Below are positions 13,321 to 38,841 of a stretch of 64,000 nucleotides of DNA, in pieces. Origin of the DNA: Desmodesmus armatus (Eukaryota > Chlorophyta > Chlorophyceae > Sphaeropleales > Scenedesmaceae); assembly GCA_007449985.2 (NCBI GenBank), contig VIIQ02000208.1:1-64000 (forward strand). Reading direction: 5' to 3'. The notes below the pieces were generated by a model, which did no database searches, was not told where the DNA came from, and saw nothing but the letters and a program-made list of their open reading frames with translations. A program made the position numbers and the translations under genes. Every line of letters starts with the position of its first letter. Within the stretch, counting starts at the first letter, position 1.

Positions 13321-14154
13321 AGACAGGTTTGGCTGTGTATGTTGCCTTTGCAAGGCCAAAAAAGAAGTCAACGACCGCTATGCATGCGTAGTTGATGGGA
13401 GCTCTAAAACGTTCAGCACCATGCCGGCCACTTCAAAAGCAGGACCAGCAGCCGCAGCCTCTGCGTGAAAAGCATCTGTTGCACTACAGATGCAACATGC
13501 TTCCCCAACAGTGGTGGCCCAACCAAGCTCGCATGACGCGTCAGTCCCCCGTAAATGCCACACACTTACTGTGCATGCTTTGAACACACTGTCACACTCT
13601 GAGACTGCAGCAGCGCTGTTCACAAACGCACAAGACTGTGAAAATGTCACCCACCCCAGCATCGCATACAGTGTCAGCAACACAAGGCACCCATACTATC
13701 GACCCAGCGCTGGCGCGCTAGCGCTGCCCCTCACCCTCTTCCCAGGCGAAGCGTTACTCCCAAACTGAGCTTCCACAGCTGCTGCTTCAACCCAGACCAA
13801 GCCTGTTGGCGACCCAATGATAGAGACGAAAGACCCCAGCGCCCAGCTCCTCGAGCAAGCAGCCACAGACAAGCATTGCTGGAACAACCGGGCTGATGCC
13901 GATGTGAAAACAAGCGACCGCAAGGGACCAGCAGCCATGGGTGCATCACACGACACGTCACAAGTCGCACTCTGCACCGCAGCGAGTATCGACCACCTGG
14001 ATTGCCATGCCTTAGCTGAGCGCCGCCATGTGTGACAGCTACTGCTGCGCTCATAGCCCAGGACAGTTTGTTGCTGGCACACACCCTCCGCAAAATCACA
14101 GCCATCTTGTGGTGCAAACCACGCCAGTTTGTGCATGAGGCCTTGAGCACTTGC

Positions 14155-14910
14155 AAAGCAGTCTGGCTTCACCAGGATTAGGCATGCAGGTATCAGGACC
14201 CAGCACACCACACAGCCAGAGAAAAAAACACCAATGCGCTGGGCATCACCCCTAGTGCTCAGCCCCTGAGCACTACACCGTAACAACAGCTAGGTGCCAT
14301 GTCGGACCTTTTTAGCTGAGCCGCATGCCCCTGCTGGCCAGCAAAGCAGTCTGGCTTCACCAGGAGGCAGCACAAAATATTGCAGGTATCACTGATACGA
14401 CCCAGCACAACACACAGCCTGACAAAAAGACTCATGTGCTGTTCATCACCTCAAAACACTTAGACCCTCAGCACAAAAACACAGCAACAACCAGGTACCC
14501 CGCAGGACATTCAGCTGAGGCTCATGCCCCTGCTTCCCAACAGAGCAGTCTGGCCTCGCCAGGAGGCAGCCCAACACACAGCCAGAGACAAAGACTCATG
14601 CACTGGACATCACCCCTAGCGCTCAGCCCCTCAGCACAAACACACAACAGCAACCAGGTGCCATGCATGACCTCTAGCTGAGCCTGATGCCCCCGCTGGT
14701 CAAGGAAGCAGTCTGGCTCCACCAGGATGCAGCACAGAGGCATGCATACATCACTAATACGACCCAGCACAACACACAGCCAGAGACAAAGACGCATGCG
14801 CTGTTCATCCCCACAAGCGCTCAGACGTTTGAGGGTCGACCCTCAGCACACAAACACAACAGCAACCAGGTACCCTGCATGACATTCAGCTGAGCCTGAT
14901 GCCCTGCAAG
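14155..14910. repeat. Four tandem units of about 165-205 bp
   Basis: Units begin at about 14155, 14341, 14540 and 14705. Each starts with 'gcagtctggct.caccagg', continues through 'acccagcacaacacacagcc', 'catcacc..tagcgctcag' and 'cagcaaccaggt.cc', and ends with 'agctgagcctgatgcccc'. The units differ by substitutions and small indels. No protein family is encoded. Confidence 0.75.
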
Positions 14911-15031
14911 TCATTCAGCACACTCCCAACTGCCTGTGAGCTAGCAGCATACATGGACTGCCAGCTGCCATTGCTGCTCTGCTGCTGCTGCTGTACCTCA
15001 CGTACTGCCTGCATGGGCTCTCCTGCACCCA

Positions 15032-18000
15032 TCACTCCTGCAGAAGCACCCCCAGCACACTGATGTCCTGCAAGCCTGGTGGGTTTGGCACCTGCAGCTG
15101 CTGCGCACCCTGCATGAAGATGCCCTGTGCTGGCTGCTGGTGCTGCTGGTGTGGTTGCTGCATCAACATGCCCTGTGCCGGCTGCTGCGGGGGCGGCAGT
15201 TGCTGCACGAACATGCCCTGTGCTGGCTGCTGCTGCTGCTGGTTTGGCTGCTGCTGCTGCTGCTGCATGTACCCCTCCCTCAGCACGTAGGTCGTCTGCG
15301 CAGGAAAAGTGTTTCCTGCTGCTGCTATCACTGTCGCAGGCTGCTGCACTTGCAGGAGGCCCTGCCCGGCTCCCTCATAAGGTCCGGTGCTGATTGTGTT
15401 CGGGTCGGGGACCTGTACCTGCACCCAGTACGAGGGCTGGCTACTGCCAGGGAGGGTGCACTGCATTACTGGCTGGGGCTGTACTGCCTGTACCGCCTGC
15501 TGCACATGTACTGCATGTACCGCCTGTGCTGGCGGTACTGCGTACGTGCCCTGCATGCCGTTTGCTGACAGCACGGGGACTTGCATCATCTGCGGGGCTG
15601 CCTGGTTTTGTCGGCTGGTAGAACCGTGGCAAAGCCGCTGCTGCTGCCTGCTTGGCCTGTCTGAAGAATGACCAGCTGCTGCTGCTGCTGCTGCTGCGGC
15701 TGCTGTGGCTGCGGTGGCGTGTAGATGGAGTGAATCGCAGGATTGGGGCTGGGGGTGCTGGGGGCATCGCATCCTTGCATGGGGCTGACCACCAGCAAGG
15801 GTCCCCCCTGCTGCTGCTGCTGCTGCTGCTGCGGCGGCGGGGGCTGCAGGCACTGCTGCTGCTGCTGCTGCTGCTGTGGGGTCATCAACCCTGGGGGCTC
15901 CGCAAAGCCTGGGTCACCCTGCTGAGCTCTGGCCGGGGTAGCTGCAGGATCGCGGCGCGCCCATCATGTTTGACCTCGCATGATGAGGTTGGCCCTGCCA
16001 CTGCTGCTGCCCTCCTTGCTGCTGGTAGCCCTGCCCCGGGTCCTGTCCCTGCCCCTGCCAGTAGCCCTGCTGTGGGGTCATCAACCCTGTGGGCTCCGCA
16101 AAGCCAGCAATCCCATGCCCCGGGCCCTGTCCCTGCCGCTGCTGGGGAGGCTGTGGCGGCTGCTGGGGGCTCCTGATGCCCCTGAATGCGGCTCCTGCCG
16201 ACCAGCAGGCTTCTGCTGGCGGCAAGCTGGGGTCCAGCGGCTGCGTGCATGAAGGCAGCACATGCAGCAGGATGTAGTGGGCAGTAGTGAGTTAGACATG
16301 GAGCAAACAATAGTATGCCATTTGGGCTGCCGGGTGAACCCGCAATCCAGGACTGATCAAGCCCAACCGGCAAAGCAAACAGGGCAGCACGCGCAGGGAG
16401 AAACAGACAGCAATGGCAGTGGGTGCAGCGTGTCCGCAGATCCTGGTCAAGACTGTGCAGTGACAGCCACCCCATGTGCAGTACGGGACCGACAGTGCAG
16501 CGCTGCATGCTGCTAGCATGGAAAGATGTCAAGCTAGCTGTGGCCCCATGCTTAGGAGGCCAGACAGCTCGACCAGCCCAAAGCGTGCTGAACGTGGATG
16601 TACATGTGCATGTGCATGGAAGTACACATGAATATGCATGCGCTTGCCCGAGCCCGGTCATGCAGTGTGCTGGCTGCCGTGCAGCAGGTGCCAGAGGCAC
16701 AAGTGCTGGCATGGACGGTCAGCACAGCTGAAGGAAAGCGCAGACACTCCAGATCAAAGAGTTTACAGCGATATAAGCCCCAAACGCGCTTCAAGAGTAC
16801 CGCCCAGCGGCCAAGGCGTCCAACTTTAGCAACCTCCCTCCCATTTGAATACCACAAAAGCTTGGACACCCCCCTTGACTCATTGATGACTCACCTTGAG
16901 GTCAGCCGCGCTGTGGCCAAAGAAGCACACGGGGCGTTCGCAGTTGTCCGCAAACTGGCAGAGCTCAGTCCGTAAGCGCTTGGGGTGCAGCCAGTACCTG
17001 CAAGTGGCACGTGGAGCAATCAGTAGTGACGTACATTACAGTACAGCAGAGTACAGTACAGTGCAGTGCGGTACAGTGCGGTACAGTGCAACGCAGTAGG
17101 TATTGCAGATATGTCTCATGAAACCCTCGCGGTCTGTCCTCTGCAGCTAGATGTCTCATCACAGCATGCCACGAGTTCCTGTGCAGGTGCAGTTTGGACT
17201 TGGGTCCGCCACAGTCATACACTTCACACTGCTACACAGGCTAAATCCCATAGGCAGCGATACTCAAACTCACTCAAACAGGTTGTGTGCGTTGGTGCAC
17301 TTGTCGCCCAGTGGACACTGCATGCGCTGCAGGACATGCAGACATCCGGTCAGCACAAGTCGGAATTCCCGCCTCAGGGGTAGAGCAGTGGGTGATGTCA
17401 CAGCATCGGTGTGGATGCAACACAGCATCGGTGTGGATGGAGCGGCGTACATAAGGGACAACTGCTGCAGGCATGCCCGAGCTGCTGTAGCTGCCATGAA
17501 GGCTGGATAGTGCCTCAGCACTTGCTTGCTGTGTGCCATGTGCAGCACGCCTGCCTGATTCTGCTGTTTTTCTTCTTGTTTTACCAGGGGGTCTCTGTTT
17601 CTGCTGTTGCCTCCTCTGATGATTTGCAGATTCACCAATTTGAGTTCCTCTGCTGTTGAACCTCGGACCTTGCTGTGTGCTACGGCTCTGGTACTCCTGG
17701 GCGACACTTGTGAATATATTCTGCTGCTGTGTTGTTTTGTGCGGCGTCCGACTTCCACACACCTGCTTGGCATAGTGGCAAGCGATGGGCAGGTAGGGGT
17801 GCTGCTCCAAGGCTCGCCGTGATGCACGCTCGCCGTTGTGTGCCCAAGGGCAACTGGCCCAATCATCTGAGTACAAAACAGCACGCAGCAGCATAACAAA
17901 CGTTGCACGAAACGTGAAACGTTGTCAGCTTGACCAATACCTCAGCAGTGTGGAACAGCAGCGCAGCACTGCTGATGGCTCTGGCAGCAGGACAGGCTGG

Positions 18001-18605
18001 CAGATGATCTGGCATGCCTGGCCTGCATGGGGCCCCCCCTGAGCTGTTTTCGGACTTACGTGCATACTTCCGTTTGCAGGGCACCACCTGCACCACCAGC
18101 AGCACCCAAACAGCTCGATTTTTGCAGTTTGTCCCAATCTGGGACAGGGTGGTCTGCACCCCTGATCCCCAGCAGGTGCAGCTGTGGATGCTATTGCTTG
18201 CCTGACGACCAGTAACGATCAAAACATTCTGACTATCCAGCAACCACGGCAGACGATGGCTGCCGTGCAATTGACGAAAATGACTTGAAGTCCCAGTAAG
18301 CTTGCTGCTGCCGAAAAGGGTCTCACGACGCCCAATAAAAGCCGCAGTGGCTGTCGAATGCATACCTTATAGTAGTTCATCAGGAAATCATCGCTCAGAG
18401 CTCCATCCTGCGTGTTTGAAGGAGACCCACACCAACCCACACTGTCAGGTGTGGAAGTGGTGGTGGGACGTCCGCACACGTCACTTCCATTTGAGGCAGT
18501 GATCTGCGCCTGTCCAGCAACACTGGGCTCAGAGGTGTCCTCCTTGCCCTGGACAGAGTCAGAAACCGTCGGACTGGTTGTCCCACTAGACAGGGAGGGC
18601 CGCAT
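15032..18605 (-). CDS. Plant-type RR-TZF tandem CCCH zinc-finger protein
   Basis: Exons read by eye (minus): 18605-18366, 18087-18060, 17866-17763, 17326-17274, 16997-16895, then a Gln-rich tail from about 16240 to 15032. Phases agree at every junction through the fingers. Exon 1 ends in 'DDFLMNYYK'. Exons 2-3 give a C-x5-H-x4-C-x3-H arginine-rich (RR) unit with 'HDWASCPWAH'. Exons 3-5 give C-x8-C-x5-C-x3-H, then 16 residues, then C-x5-C-x4-C-x3-H. This is the RR-TZF signature of plants and algae. Family members bind RNA (often AU-rich 3' UTRs), act in mRNA turnover and shuttle between nucleus and P-bodies; that role is inferred here. The tail holds poly-Gln blocks and tandem 'GFAEP.GLMTPQQ' and 'QQQPAQGM.MQQ' repeats. 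Near 15630 the frame is one base short. Near 15950 either a roughly 46-base intron or an indel is needed. The start at 18605 is a choice; an upstream exon is possible. Confidence 0.85.
17036..17100. repeat. Short minisatellite in a zinc-finger gene intron
   Basis: About six imperfect copies of a 10-base unit (core 'gtacagtgcg'/'gtacagcaga') lie in the intron between the exons of the first and second CCCH fingers, just upstream of the second-finger exon on the minus strand. Confidence 0.7.
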
Positions 18606-19915
18606 TTTGAGAAACTTGTTGTCACAACAACGACGCAGTCGATACAGGAGGCAGGGACACAACCCGTGTGGATGTGTGAGAAAGTCAATCCACACTATTG
18701 ACCTTGGGACACAGCTGGGACATTGCAGTGGGACATGCCACACTGTCCCCAAATGGAAGTCTTATTCGTCAAGGATAAGCAGTATGATGCCCAACAGCCG
18801 AGAAAGCGGATGCCGCATGGACCAATGTTCGGTTGGGACAACTGGTGCCAACTGCAGTGATGCTGGCGGTTGCAGATCACTAGATCGCATCATGTTTGGA
18901 TCGTGGTCAAGGTGTACATGTTTGCAACTGTTGCGCAAGGACAGATTGGCCTCACGGGGGGCCCCAAGGTGTACACCAAAGGCCTGTCACGTCAGTTAGC
19001 CGCGGCTGCACAGAATGTCTGAAGTGTGTGTCTCAGGCTGCCACTAACTCCTTGCATTGCATGCATGCCTGCTGACCAGCCTGTGATCTTTGAGTGGACA
19101 CCACAGTCTCAGACCGTGCAGTGCAGTGCAGTGCAGAGAGAGCCGCAGAACTACGTAGCACCATGGTCTAAGTCCTGGGAAACTGCATTGTGGATGTAGC
19201 AAGATGTCCCAACAGTTGTTTACAAAGCAACACCGGCACACCGCACCACAAAAACCAGCATTTGCCTGCAACCAACAGAAACAATCCAAACCAACAACAG
19301 GACTGCACGCCACTTGACCACGTCAAGCCTTGAAGGGCGTCCAGCAGACTTCACCCAGCCAGCAGCAGCATGTACACATTGATCAAACCAAGACCAGTGA
19401 CAGGCCAGACCAGTCGCACATCTGTGCATGATAACCCAGTGTGTGTGATGCAGCCACCCTGCTGCTGTACAGTGGTAATACCCGCTCGAATGCGAAGAGG
19501 AAGGGTGCTCATATATGTGACAAGCCCCCATGAGCAGATCTGCTGGCTGGCTAGTGCCGGGGAAGAGGGTTAACCCCCTGCAATATTGGTATTGGTATTG
19601 GTAATGGTTGATGCGCACCTCCAGCTTCTGGACTGTGCTGCTGAGCTGTGTGTCGCTTGTCTGCCTGCCTTCATGCACTGAAGGCTGGCAGGCCCCAGGC
19701 AGCAATTGAGTACCAACGCCCTACCAATGGCGAAAAATATCGATGGTGCCTTGTGAGCTTTGTAGTAGCGGACCATTCAATTCACAGGAAGGACCTGAAC
19801 GATACCTTACGCGTAACACATGATTGTGACGTGATAATTGACGTGATTGTGACGTGATTGCAGTGCAGGTCTCTGAAAGGCATGATCAAAGCACATTCCC
19901 AGGGGTAGTAAGGGG

Positions 19916-20935
19916 GGCAGGACACTACCCTCACCTGGCCGGTCCCATGCTTTCCGACCGTCCGTTCAGATTCTGGTTTTTAGACACGCACAGGGGCGTC
20001 GTGCCAATACGTATACATGTTTGTGGTACTTTGAAATAATTTTTCAAGCTTACTCAGCTCTCCAGAACCCCTCCTACTGTCCAGAATCAGGTCAACGTGG
20101 TGAAAAGTGCTGATGAACCGTTTTTAGAGCCAAGGACAGTTCGTTCGGGCTTCAGCCTCTTACAAAAGCTTTATTATACCTGTATCCACCTGCTCACCAG
20201 CCCCGACACGTCCGACGGCACTGTCACAGCTCCTGTTGGCTTGGCAGCAGCAGCGGTAGTAGCAGGGTGTAGCAACAGCCTGTTGGTGTCTGATCAGCCA
20301 GCACAGGTTTAGAACAATCAGTGTGAGCCTTGCAAGTGTTTCTCGCCATTCCATGCCAGCAGTCACGCAAAATGCAGCGAGGCAGGGGGTTTTTGGCGGG
20401 TAGGGGGTGGCGCAGGGGGTGGGGTGGGTGCACATCAGCAGCAGCAGAATCCCATAGGGTGGCATGTGCACTGCTGTCAAGGCTATAAAACGTCGACCTG
20501 GTAGTTTGAGTTAACAATTTGCTGCCTATGTGACTGTGGAACGCTTCCAACTTGCTTTGGCTTTGGATGCAGCAGCAGCGGTGGCAATGTGGGCTAATGC
20601 TGGGTATATGCTGTCTGCAGCCACTTGAGGTGTTCGAACATAATACTATATAAACAATGAACCATGTGCTGCAGTTTCTGGGCGTCGCACGGCCATACTG
20701 AGGGAGAAATCGAGTGCTGATGAACCAAACAGCAGCAGCTGGAGCTTCAGAGGCGAACAGGGCCCGAGGAGCTGTCGTTGGCGAGCCAAAATGACCTCAA
20801 ATATTATTAAGAACCTATATCTTTGATATGAAAGCAGTACGTGTGCGTGCGACGCGATATCCAGAAACCTGCAACTGAACGGACGGTCGGAAAGCATGGG
20901 ACCGGCCAGGTGAGGGTAGTGTCCTACCCCTGCAC
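19916..20935. repeat. About 1-kb segment bounded by inverted repeats
   Basis: About 57 bases at 19916-19972 ('gacactaccctcacctggcc' and onward) recur in inverted orientation at about 20870-20926 with near identity, and similarity is weaker on both sides. The roughly 900-base interior encodes nothing recognisable. It could be a non-autonomous TIR element or two oppositely oriented copies of a dispersed repeat. I found no clear target-site duplication. Confidence 0.6.
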
Positions 20936-21973
20936 ATTCCGCCTGGCCCGGGGGCAGGGGGGGGGGGGGGCACATAGGATGTGCCTACACAATTCAATCA
21001 CCAATAATCAAGACTTGTGATACCAGTTGTAACAGCTCCGCCAAGCAGTGACAACCCACTTACACCCCCCTCTTCTCAACCCAATGGGACTGCCATTGTC
21101 ACCATACATCAATGTTACAACTGTAGCTATCCCCCCTCCCGGTGCAGGCATGCAGCTGGCCGTTTATTCACCCCTTAGGGGCCCACTGGTCGCATGCGCG
21201 TTGTACCGCCGGCGAGGTTGTTATTGTAATGTCAGCCTCCTCGTGCCTTCTTGACCTACATATCCGAACCTGTGGATTAACATACTGTTCATTCACCTAT
21301 GATTGCCGTCAGACACGACAGAATACTAGTATGACGGCAGCATCAGCTTGCTGCTGCATAGTAGTGCCTGTAGCCTGAGGGAATCTGGGGAGTGCGCTAC
21401 TTCGCAGCTGAACCAATACTGCGGTTGTCCAGTGTTTGCGTATGATTGGCATTGTCAATACGAGACGATGATTCCCCGCAATGGAGTGACGGAATATGAC
21501 TGATTCTGAGCAGTGCCATCGATACGGATGGCCGTTCCAACATGCGAAACATTACGCACACAAACCCATATTACACGCTAATCCACTCGATTGCCATCGC
21601 CCCTTGTGACCAACTAACTTCCTGGCATTGCACCCATCTTCACTGTGCTGCCCTTCAAATCACCTATGGGCGCCCGAACTGCTGATCCAAACCCGGAACA
21701 TGAACATTGTATAACTGAATTGAACAAACTGAAGAGGCTGTCTGGAGTGGACACCTGCGAGGCTTACACAGTACACAAGCAGTGAGTGTTGATGGCAATG
21801 GCAGCATCCAGAAACTCCCTTGCTGGCTGCCTTGTTGGGCACCAGTGCTTGCTGACATGACTAATATGCATGTTTTGAAAAATTTGGATCGCTGCTTTAC
21901 TGGGCATGCCAGCCAGATTGCGATCGAAGCCATCCACATCAGACATGCACCGTCAGCACTGGCACTGTGGGGC

Positions 21974-22131
21974 TTCTAACCCAGTGTTGCCGATAGGTTT
22001 GAGGGAATTCCGCCTCCCCAAGGCCAAGGCTTGACAGTTAGAGGCAGTTAGAGGCAAAATATACCTATTTTGAGGGCCAAATTCCGCCTCCACTCCGCCT
22101 TTCCGCCTCAATCGGCAACACTGTTCTGACC
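21974..22131. mobile_element. hAT-type MITE with 8-bp target-site duplication
   Basis: The element runs 21982-22123 (142 bp). It begins with 'cagtgttgccgat' and ends with the inverted complement 'atcggcaacactg'. Internally it contains tandem 'gcagttagag' and 'ccgcct' motifs. It is flanked by 8-bp direct repeats, 'ttctaacc' (21974-21981) and 'ttctgacc' (22124-22131), with one mismatch. A CAGTG-type end plus an 8-bp duplication fits the hAT superfamily. It has no coding capacity, so it would need a transposase supplied elsewhere. Confidence 0.8.
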
Positions 22132-22317
22132 CCGCCCTGCAGCAGACACCAGCATTCAACATCTAGCAACCCAAGCTGCAAAGGTAGATGCTGTAATGAA
22201 AACCATCAGCTGTGACAATCCAAACACACTAAAAAGCAGCAGACTGAACATCTAAACCCACAGTACCGGTATTGCCACAGTCCCCACACCTCCTGCCAGC
22301 CATGCTCAACCATCATT

Positions 22318-22617
22318 CCCCCAGCAGCTGGGACCCCCGTGGATGCAACCAACAGATAGCTCAACTGAAAACCCTCTATGCCCCATGTGAACTGCTTCCT
22401 TTTCTTGACTTGCCCCCCCCCCCCCCCCCCTCTCCTGCCTCCTTCCCTGGACTGTATTTGAGTGGGAGTTCATCACAAGCACATACGCCCCCCCTGAACC
22501 CATGTTCCCTCCCTTTTGCTTCATGTGTTTGCAGGCACGATGGCTCCCTCAAGGATTGATTCCAATGGTACACCAGCTGAGACCCCACGTGGATGCCACC
22601 AGCACATAGCTAAACTC

Positions 22618-22620
<3 letters not shown>
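22318..22620. repeat. Duplicated segment upstream of the first readable transporter exon
   Basis: The block 'gctgggacccccgtggatgc' with its continuation to 'gatagctcaactg' at 22328-22366 recurs as a diverged copy at 22577-22616. A copy of the exon's acceptor and 5' part lies at 22526-22583 but carries an in-frame TGA and has no donor. A C run of about 34 bases follows at 22620-22653. Confidence 0.6.
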
Positions 22621-22653
<33 letters not shown>

Positions 22654-22779
22654 TTGCCCATGTGTACCCCTTCCCTTTTGACCCCTCCCCCTCCCTCTCC
22701 CAAACCACTTCTGATTGTGAGTTCATACCCGCACAAACACTCCCCCATGTGGCTGCTCGCCTTTTCTTCCTGTTTGCAG

Positions 22780-35522
<12,743 letters not shown>

Positions 35523-35655
35523 TGGCAAGGGACATTGATGATTGCTTCAGTGAGAAGGCGGCAGCGCCCAAGCCTTACAAGCGCACAACCGCCATGTCTG
35601 GAGGCGCCTTGACACCCCGCGTACAGACAATGCACACTTTTTCTCAGTGGCCGAA

Positions 35656-35690
<35 letters not shown>

Positions 35691-38600
35691 GATGGTGCAA
35701 GCAGCGGCATAAAGACACTTTGCATGTGTTCCTCACAACAATCAAGGGGCAGCCAGTATGGGCCCAGCAGTTCAGATGCACAAGTTGTGGGGCAGTGCTG
35801 ATTAGCATGCATGGAGACAGGTGGGGGGTGTGGTAGTCTAGCATGCTAGACATGCACACCCCTCTCAGCCTTAACGTTACGCCAGTGGTTCGCCATAGGC
35901 GTAAACTTACTTACTGCATGGAGCAGCATTGGTTTTGTGGCTGGGCAAAGCCACACTGTGCGGCATCGGAGCATGCGTTTTTGAGGCAGGAAGGGCCTGG
36001 ATGAGAGGTTAAAGGGTGTACGATGGGCAGCAGAACACAATCCCAGTGAGCAAGTGTAGCAGGTGCCAACTGTCACCTGCTTGAGTGTTATTTTGTCACA
36101 GGAGTGTGTCACTGCCCATGTTTGACTTTCTTGACGGCGGTCCAGGTGCATGGTCAGTACTGTGCTGACCCCATTGGGACCGTCCTGACATCAAGGGTTT
36201 TACACCCGCCACCGCCACCATCACTGCTGGCACGACATACATGTCCTGTTGGGTTCATGGGCATATTCATGCCCCCTGACTTTCGACGGTTATGTTCAGG
36301 GCAGTGTTGATGCTGCCTGTTTGGACGCGGTTCCTTGGCTGTTGCTTGAGCTCTGCTCAAGGCTTCAACTCAATCCATGACTCTTGTCTGATTGCATCTG
36401 ATTCGGTTGTTTACGCATGTTGTTGAAGTCGGCCAACACTGACGATGATGGCGCTCCGGCTTTTTTGGCTGCCTACTATAGCATTGGGGCTGGTGCCATC
36501 AGATGGATATCAGTTGCATTGCATTCAATGCATGGCATGCAGCACAAAGCTGTCAATGATATCGAGATCAAAGCCTCAGGCTTTGATGTTAGGCTATAGG
36601 CTATGGTGTTTGTGTTGTCTGGGATTACTATCACAGTAATCCCAGGCAACCTGTTACATGGTTCTCGTTGGACATGGTCATGTTATCCTCGTAGGGGACC
36701 AACAAAGCTGAAGGGGTACCCTGCTTACACCGCTGGCGGGACCTCAGCCTGTGTGGAAGCAACAAGAGCGGCCTTACCTATGCATCAGCGTGTGCTGTGT
36801 GTGTGGCCGCCGTCTCAGGGTGTGGGGCCTCAGACTATCTGCCCTATCCTTGGACGACTTGTTGAATTGATACAGCTGCGGCTGCAACTGCCCTGGCTTG
36901 AACCCTGTTGCTGCTTCGATGTCGGCTTACCTATGCATCATCGCGTGCTGTGTGTGTGGCCGCAGTCTCAGGGTGTGTGGCCTCAGACTATCTGCCCTAT
37001 CCTTGGACGCTTGGCTTGCTGAATTGATACAGTAATTTACAGTACAGTATATTGGGGACAGGGTCCCAACCTCAGCACTAGCCAGCGCCGCCAAGGGCTC
37101 ATGAGGTGTACAGCGAGGACCATATGCGTGAGTGCCAGAGCCCAGGTGCAATGCCAGGCTCAGGAGTTCTTCACTGATGGCACGGAGCCCTGCGGCAAAG
37201 CACATAATGTGGTACACAGCACAGTGCGTGTCAGATTGTTGACTCGTTGGAACAAAGTGTGGTACAATTGACATATGGTTTGCTGCCCTTTGAAAGGCTT
37301 TTGTGCCTGAGCAGCGATTGGTGTGCTTGCGTGCGTATGTGGCTTTTGAAATGCACTGAGTGAGATGTTGGCACCTGAGGCAGCAGTTAGCCTTTGCCCA
37401 TGGTGTGCACACGTCAGTATCTGGTCATGTTGTGACTGCAGCTGTCTGTCAGCCTGATTGCACTAGTGCTTGTGGCAGCGACTGACACGACTTGTGGTGC
37501 ATCAGGCCCTGAGTGTGTCTCTGCCTTTGGTGGTCAGGTGCGCACATGCGTCCTCACAAAAGCGTCAGGCTTCTCTGTTTTGATCTTTAGTATGTTGTTC
37601 CTTCTGGGTTGTTGTGCTATCTCCGTGATATCAGTGAATGGCTGGCATGAGCTCTTGAGTTTCATAGCTACAGGTGTAACTTTGATTTGATTTGATGCGT
37701 AATATGAATCATGGCAGACTCCACCGAGGAGGGGAGTAGAGGTGGCACTGGTGACAGAGACATGATGGAAACAGCATGAGAAATCTGCTTGCAGGTAATC
37801 CTACTAGGCTTGATGGGGCTGCTGGACTCACAGCGTTGGTCTGGACGCCTTCTATTGTACTGTGAGGTTGCTTTGTTAGGCTTTCGTTGCCTGGGGTGGC
37901 GGTGGGGGACCCAGTGCTAGTTACATTGTGTTCTGTGTTCCCATCTTTGTGTGTTCCCAGTGTCTCCACAGGAAATCTTGCTACCTCCCCGGTTCCGGGC
38001 ACTGTCTCACATGAGAAATCCAATCAGAATGGTGACATGAAGACAAGGCGGCAGGACACACAGCGGCTGCATGTTCTTGCAAATTTTTTGCTTGTTGCTA
38101 CAGGTTGTATTAGTAAGGAAGGAGTCTGATTCGGCGTCAGCGCCGCTTCTGGACGCCACTTTACGTTACCTCGCGTCACTCGCGTTCGAGCCGGGAAGCC
38201 ATTACGCACCCAAATATACAAGGAATATGTTGATTTTGGAGTGAAAGACGAGCGTCAGGAGGCGTTCTGCTGCTGGCCCAGCAGGAAGGCGGCCTTCCAC
38301 CAAGCTTCCACCAGACCTTCTGCTAGCTTTCCGAAAGGCCGACTGAAGGCAAAGGAATGCATGGCGAAAACCGTTTTTATCCTATGATAAAACAGGCAAG
38401 ACACCGTCAATGGTCTATCTGCACATACACGTTACGTTCCAACGCATTCTACATCCCCCCACACAGCTGCTCGTGTACCTCCAGCATGCACGGTCCCCTG
38501 GCTGGAAAGCTGGAGCAGCCTTCTGTATGTGATGATGCTAGCGCAGCTTGCAGGTGAGCTAGCCTTGCAGGCCCGCTATGGTGCTTTGCTGTGCTTTTGC

Positions 38601-38730
38601 TGTATGTGCAGCTTGCACAAGGGTGTGTCTACTGTTGCAGTGTTCAGATTGTCCCTGAACACTGTGTGGGGTCTTGAGGCCCTGTGACGACGCTCATGAA
38701 TCACCAGCGCCATAGCACGCATCGGAACCG
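35523..38730. other. No assignable gene
   Basis: The transporter's 3' side begins here. A G run lies at 35657-35689. A 27-base hairpin ('ctgggattact', 5-base loop, exact complement) lies at 36619-36645. Two copies of a segment containing 'cctatgcatca.cgtgtgctg' lie near 36777-36850 and 36930-37005. I saw no protein family, tRNA or rRNA. Confidence 0.45.
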
Positions 38731-38739
38731 CATGCTGTC

Positions 38740-38815
38740 ACAACACCAATGTGGAGAGTACCGCTCAGCGGTGACATAATCCACTTGTAACAACCTCCCC
38801 CCCAATACCGCCATG
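38740..38815 (-). repeat. Dispersed repeat fragment C, just upstream of LRR copy 1
   Basis: Read on minus, 'ggtattgggggggaggttgt' continues as 'tacaagtggattatgtcacc' and 'gctgagcggtactctccaca'. It matches fragments A, B and D and ends about 30 bases before the first readable LRR exon. Confidence 0.6.
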
Positions 38816-38841
38816 TGCTGGTGATTCTTCTGTTGCCCCAG

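Noticed and set aside
14155..14910. CRISPR-like array
   Set aside because: Units are long, diverged and without constant repeat and variable spacer structure, and the genome is eukaryotic.
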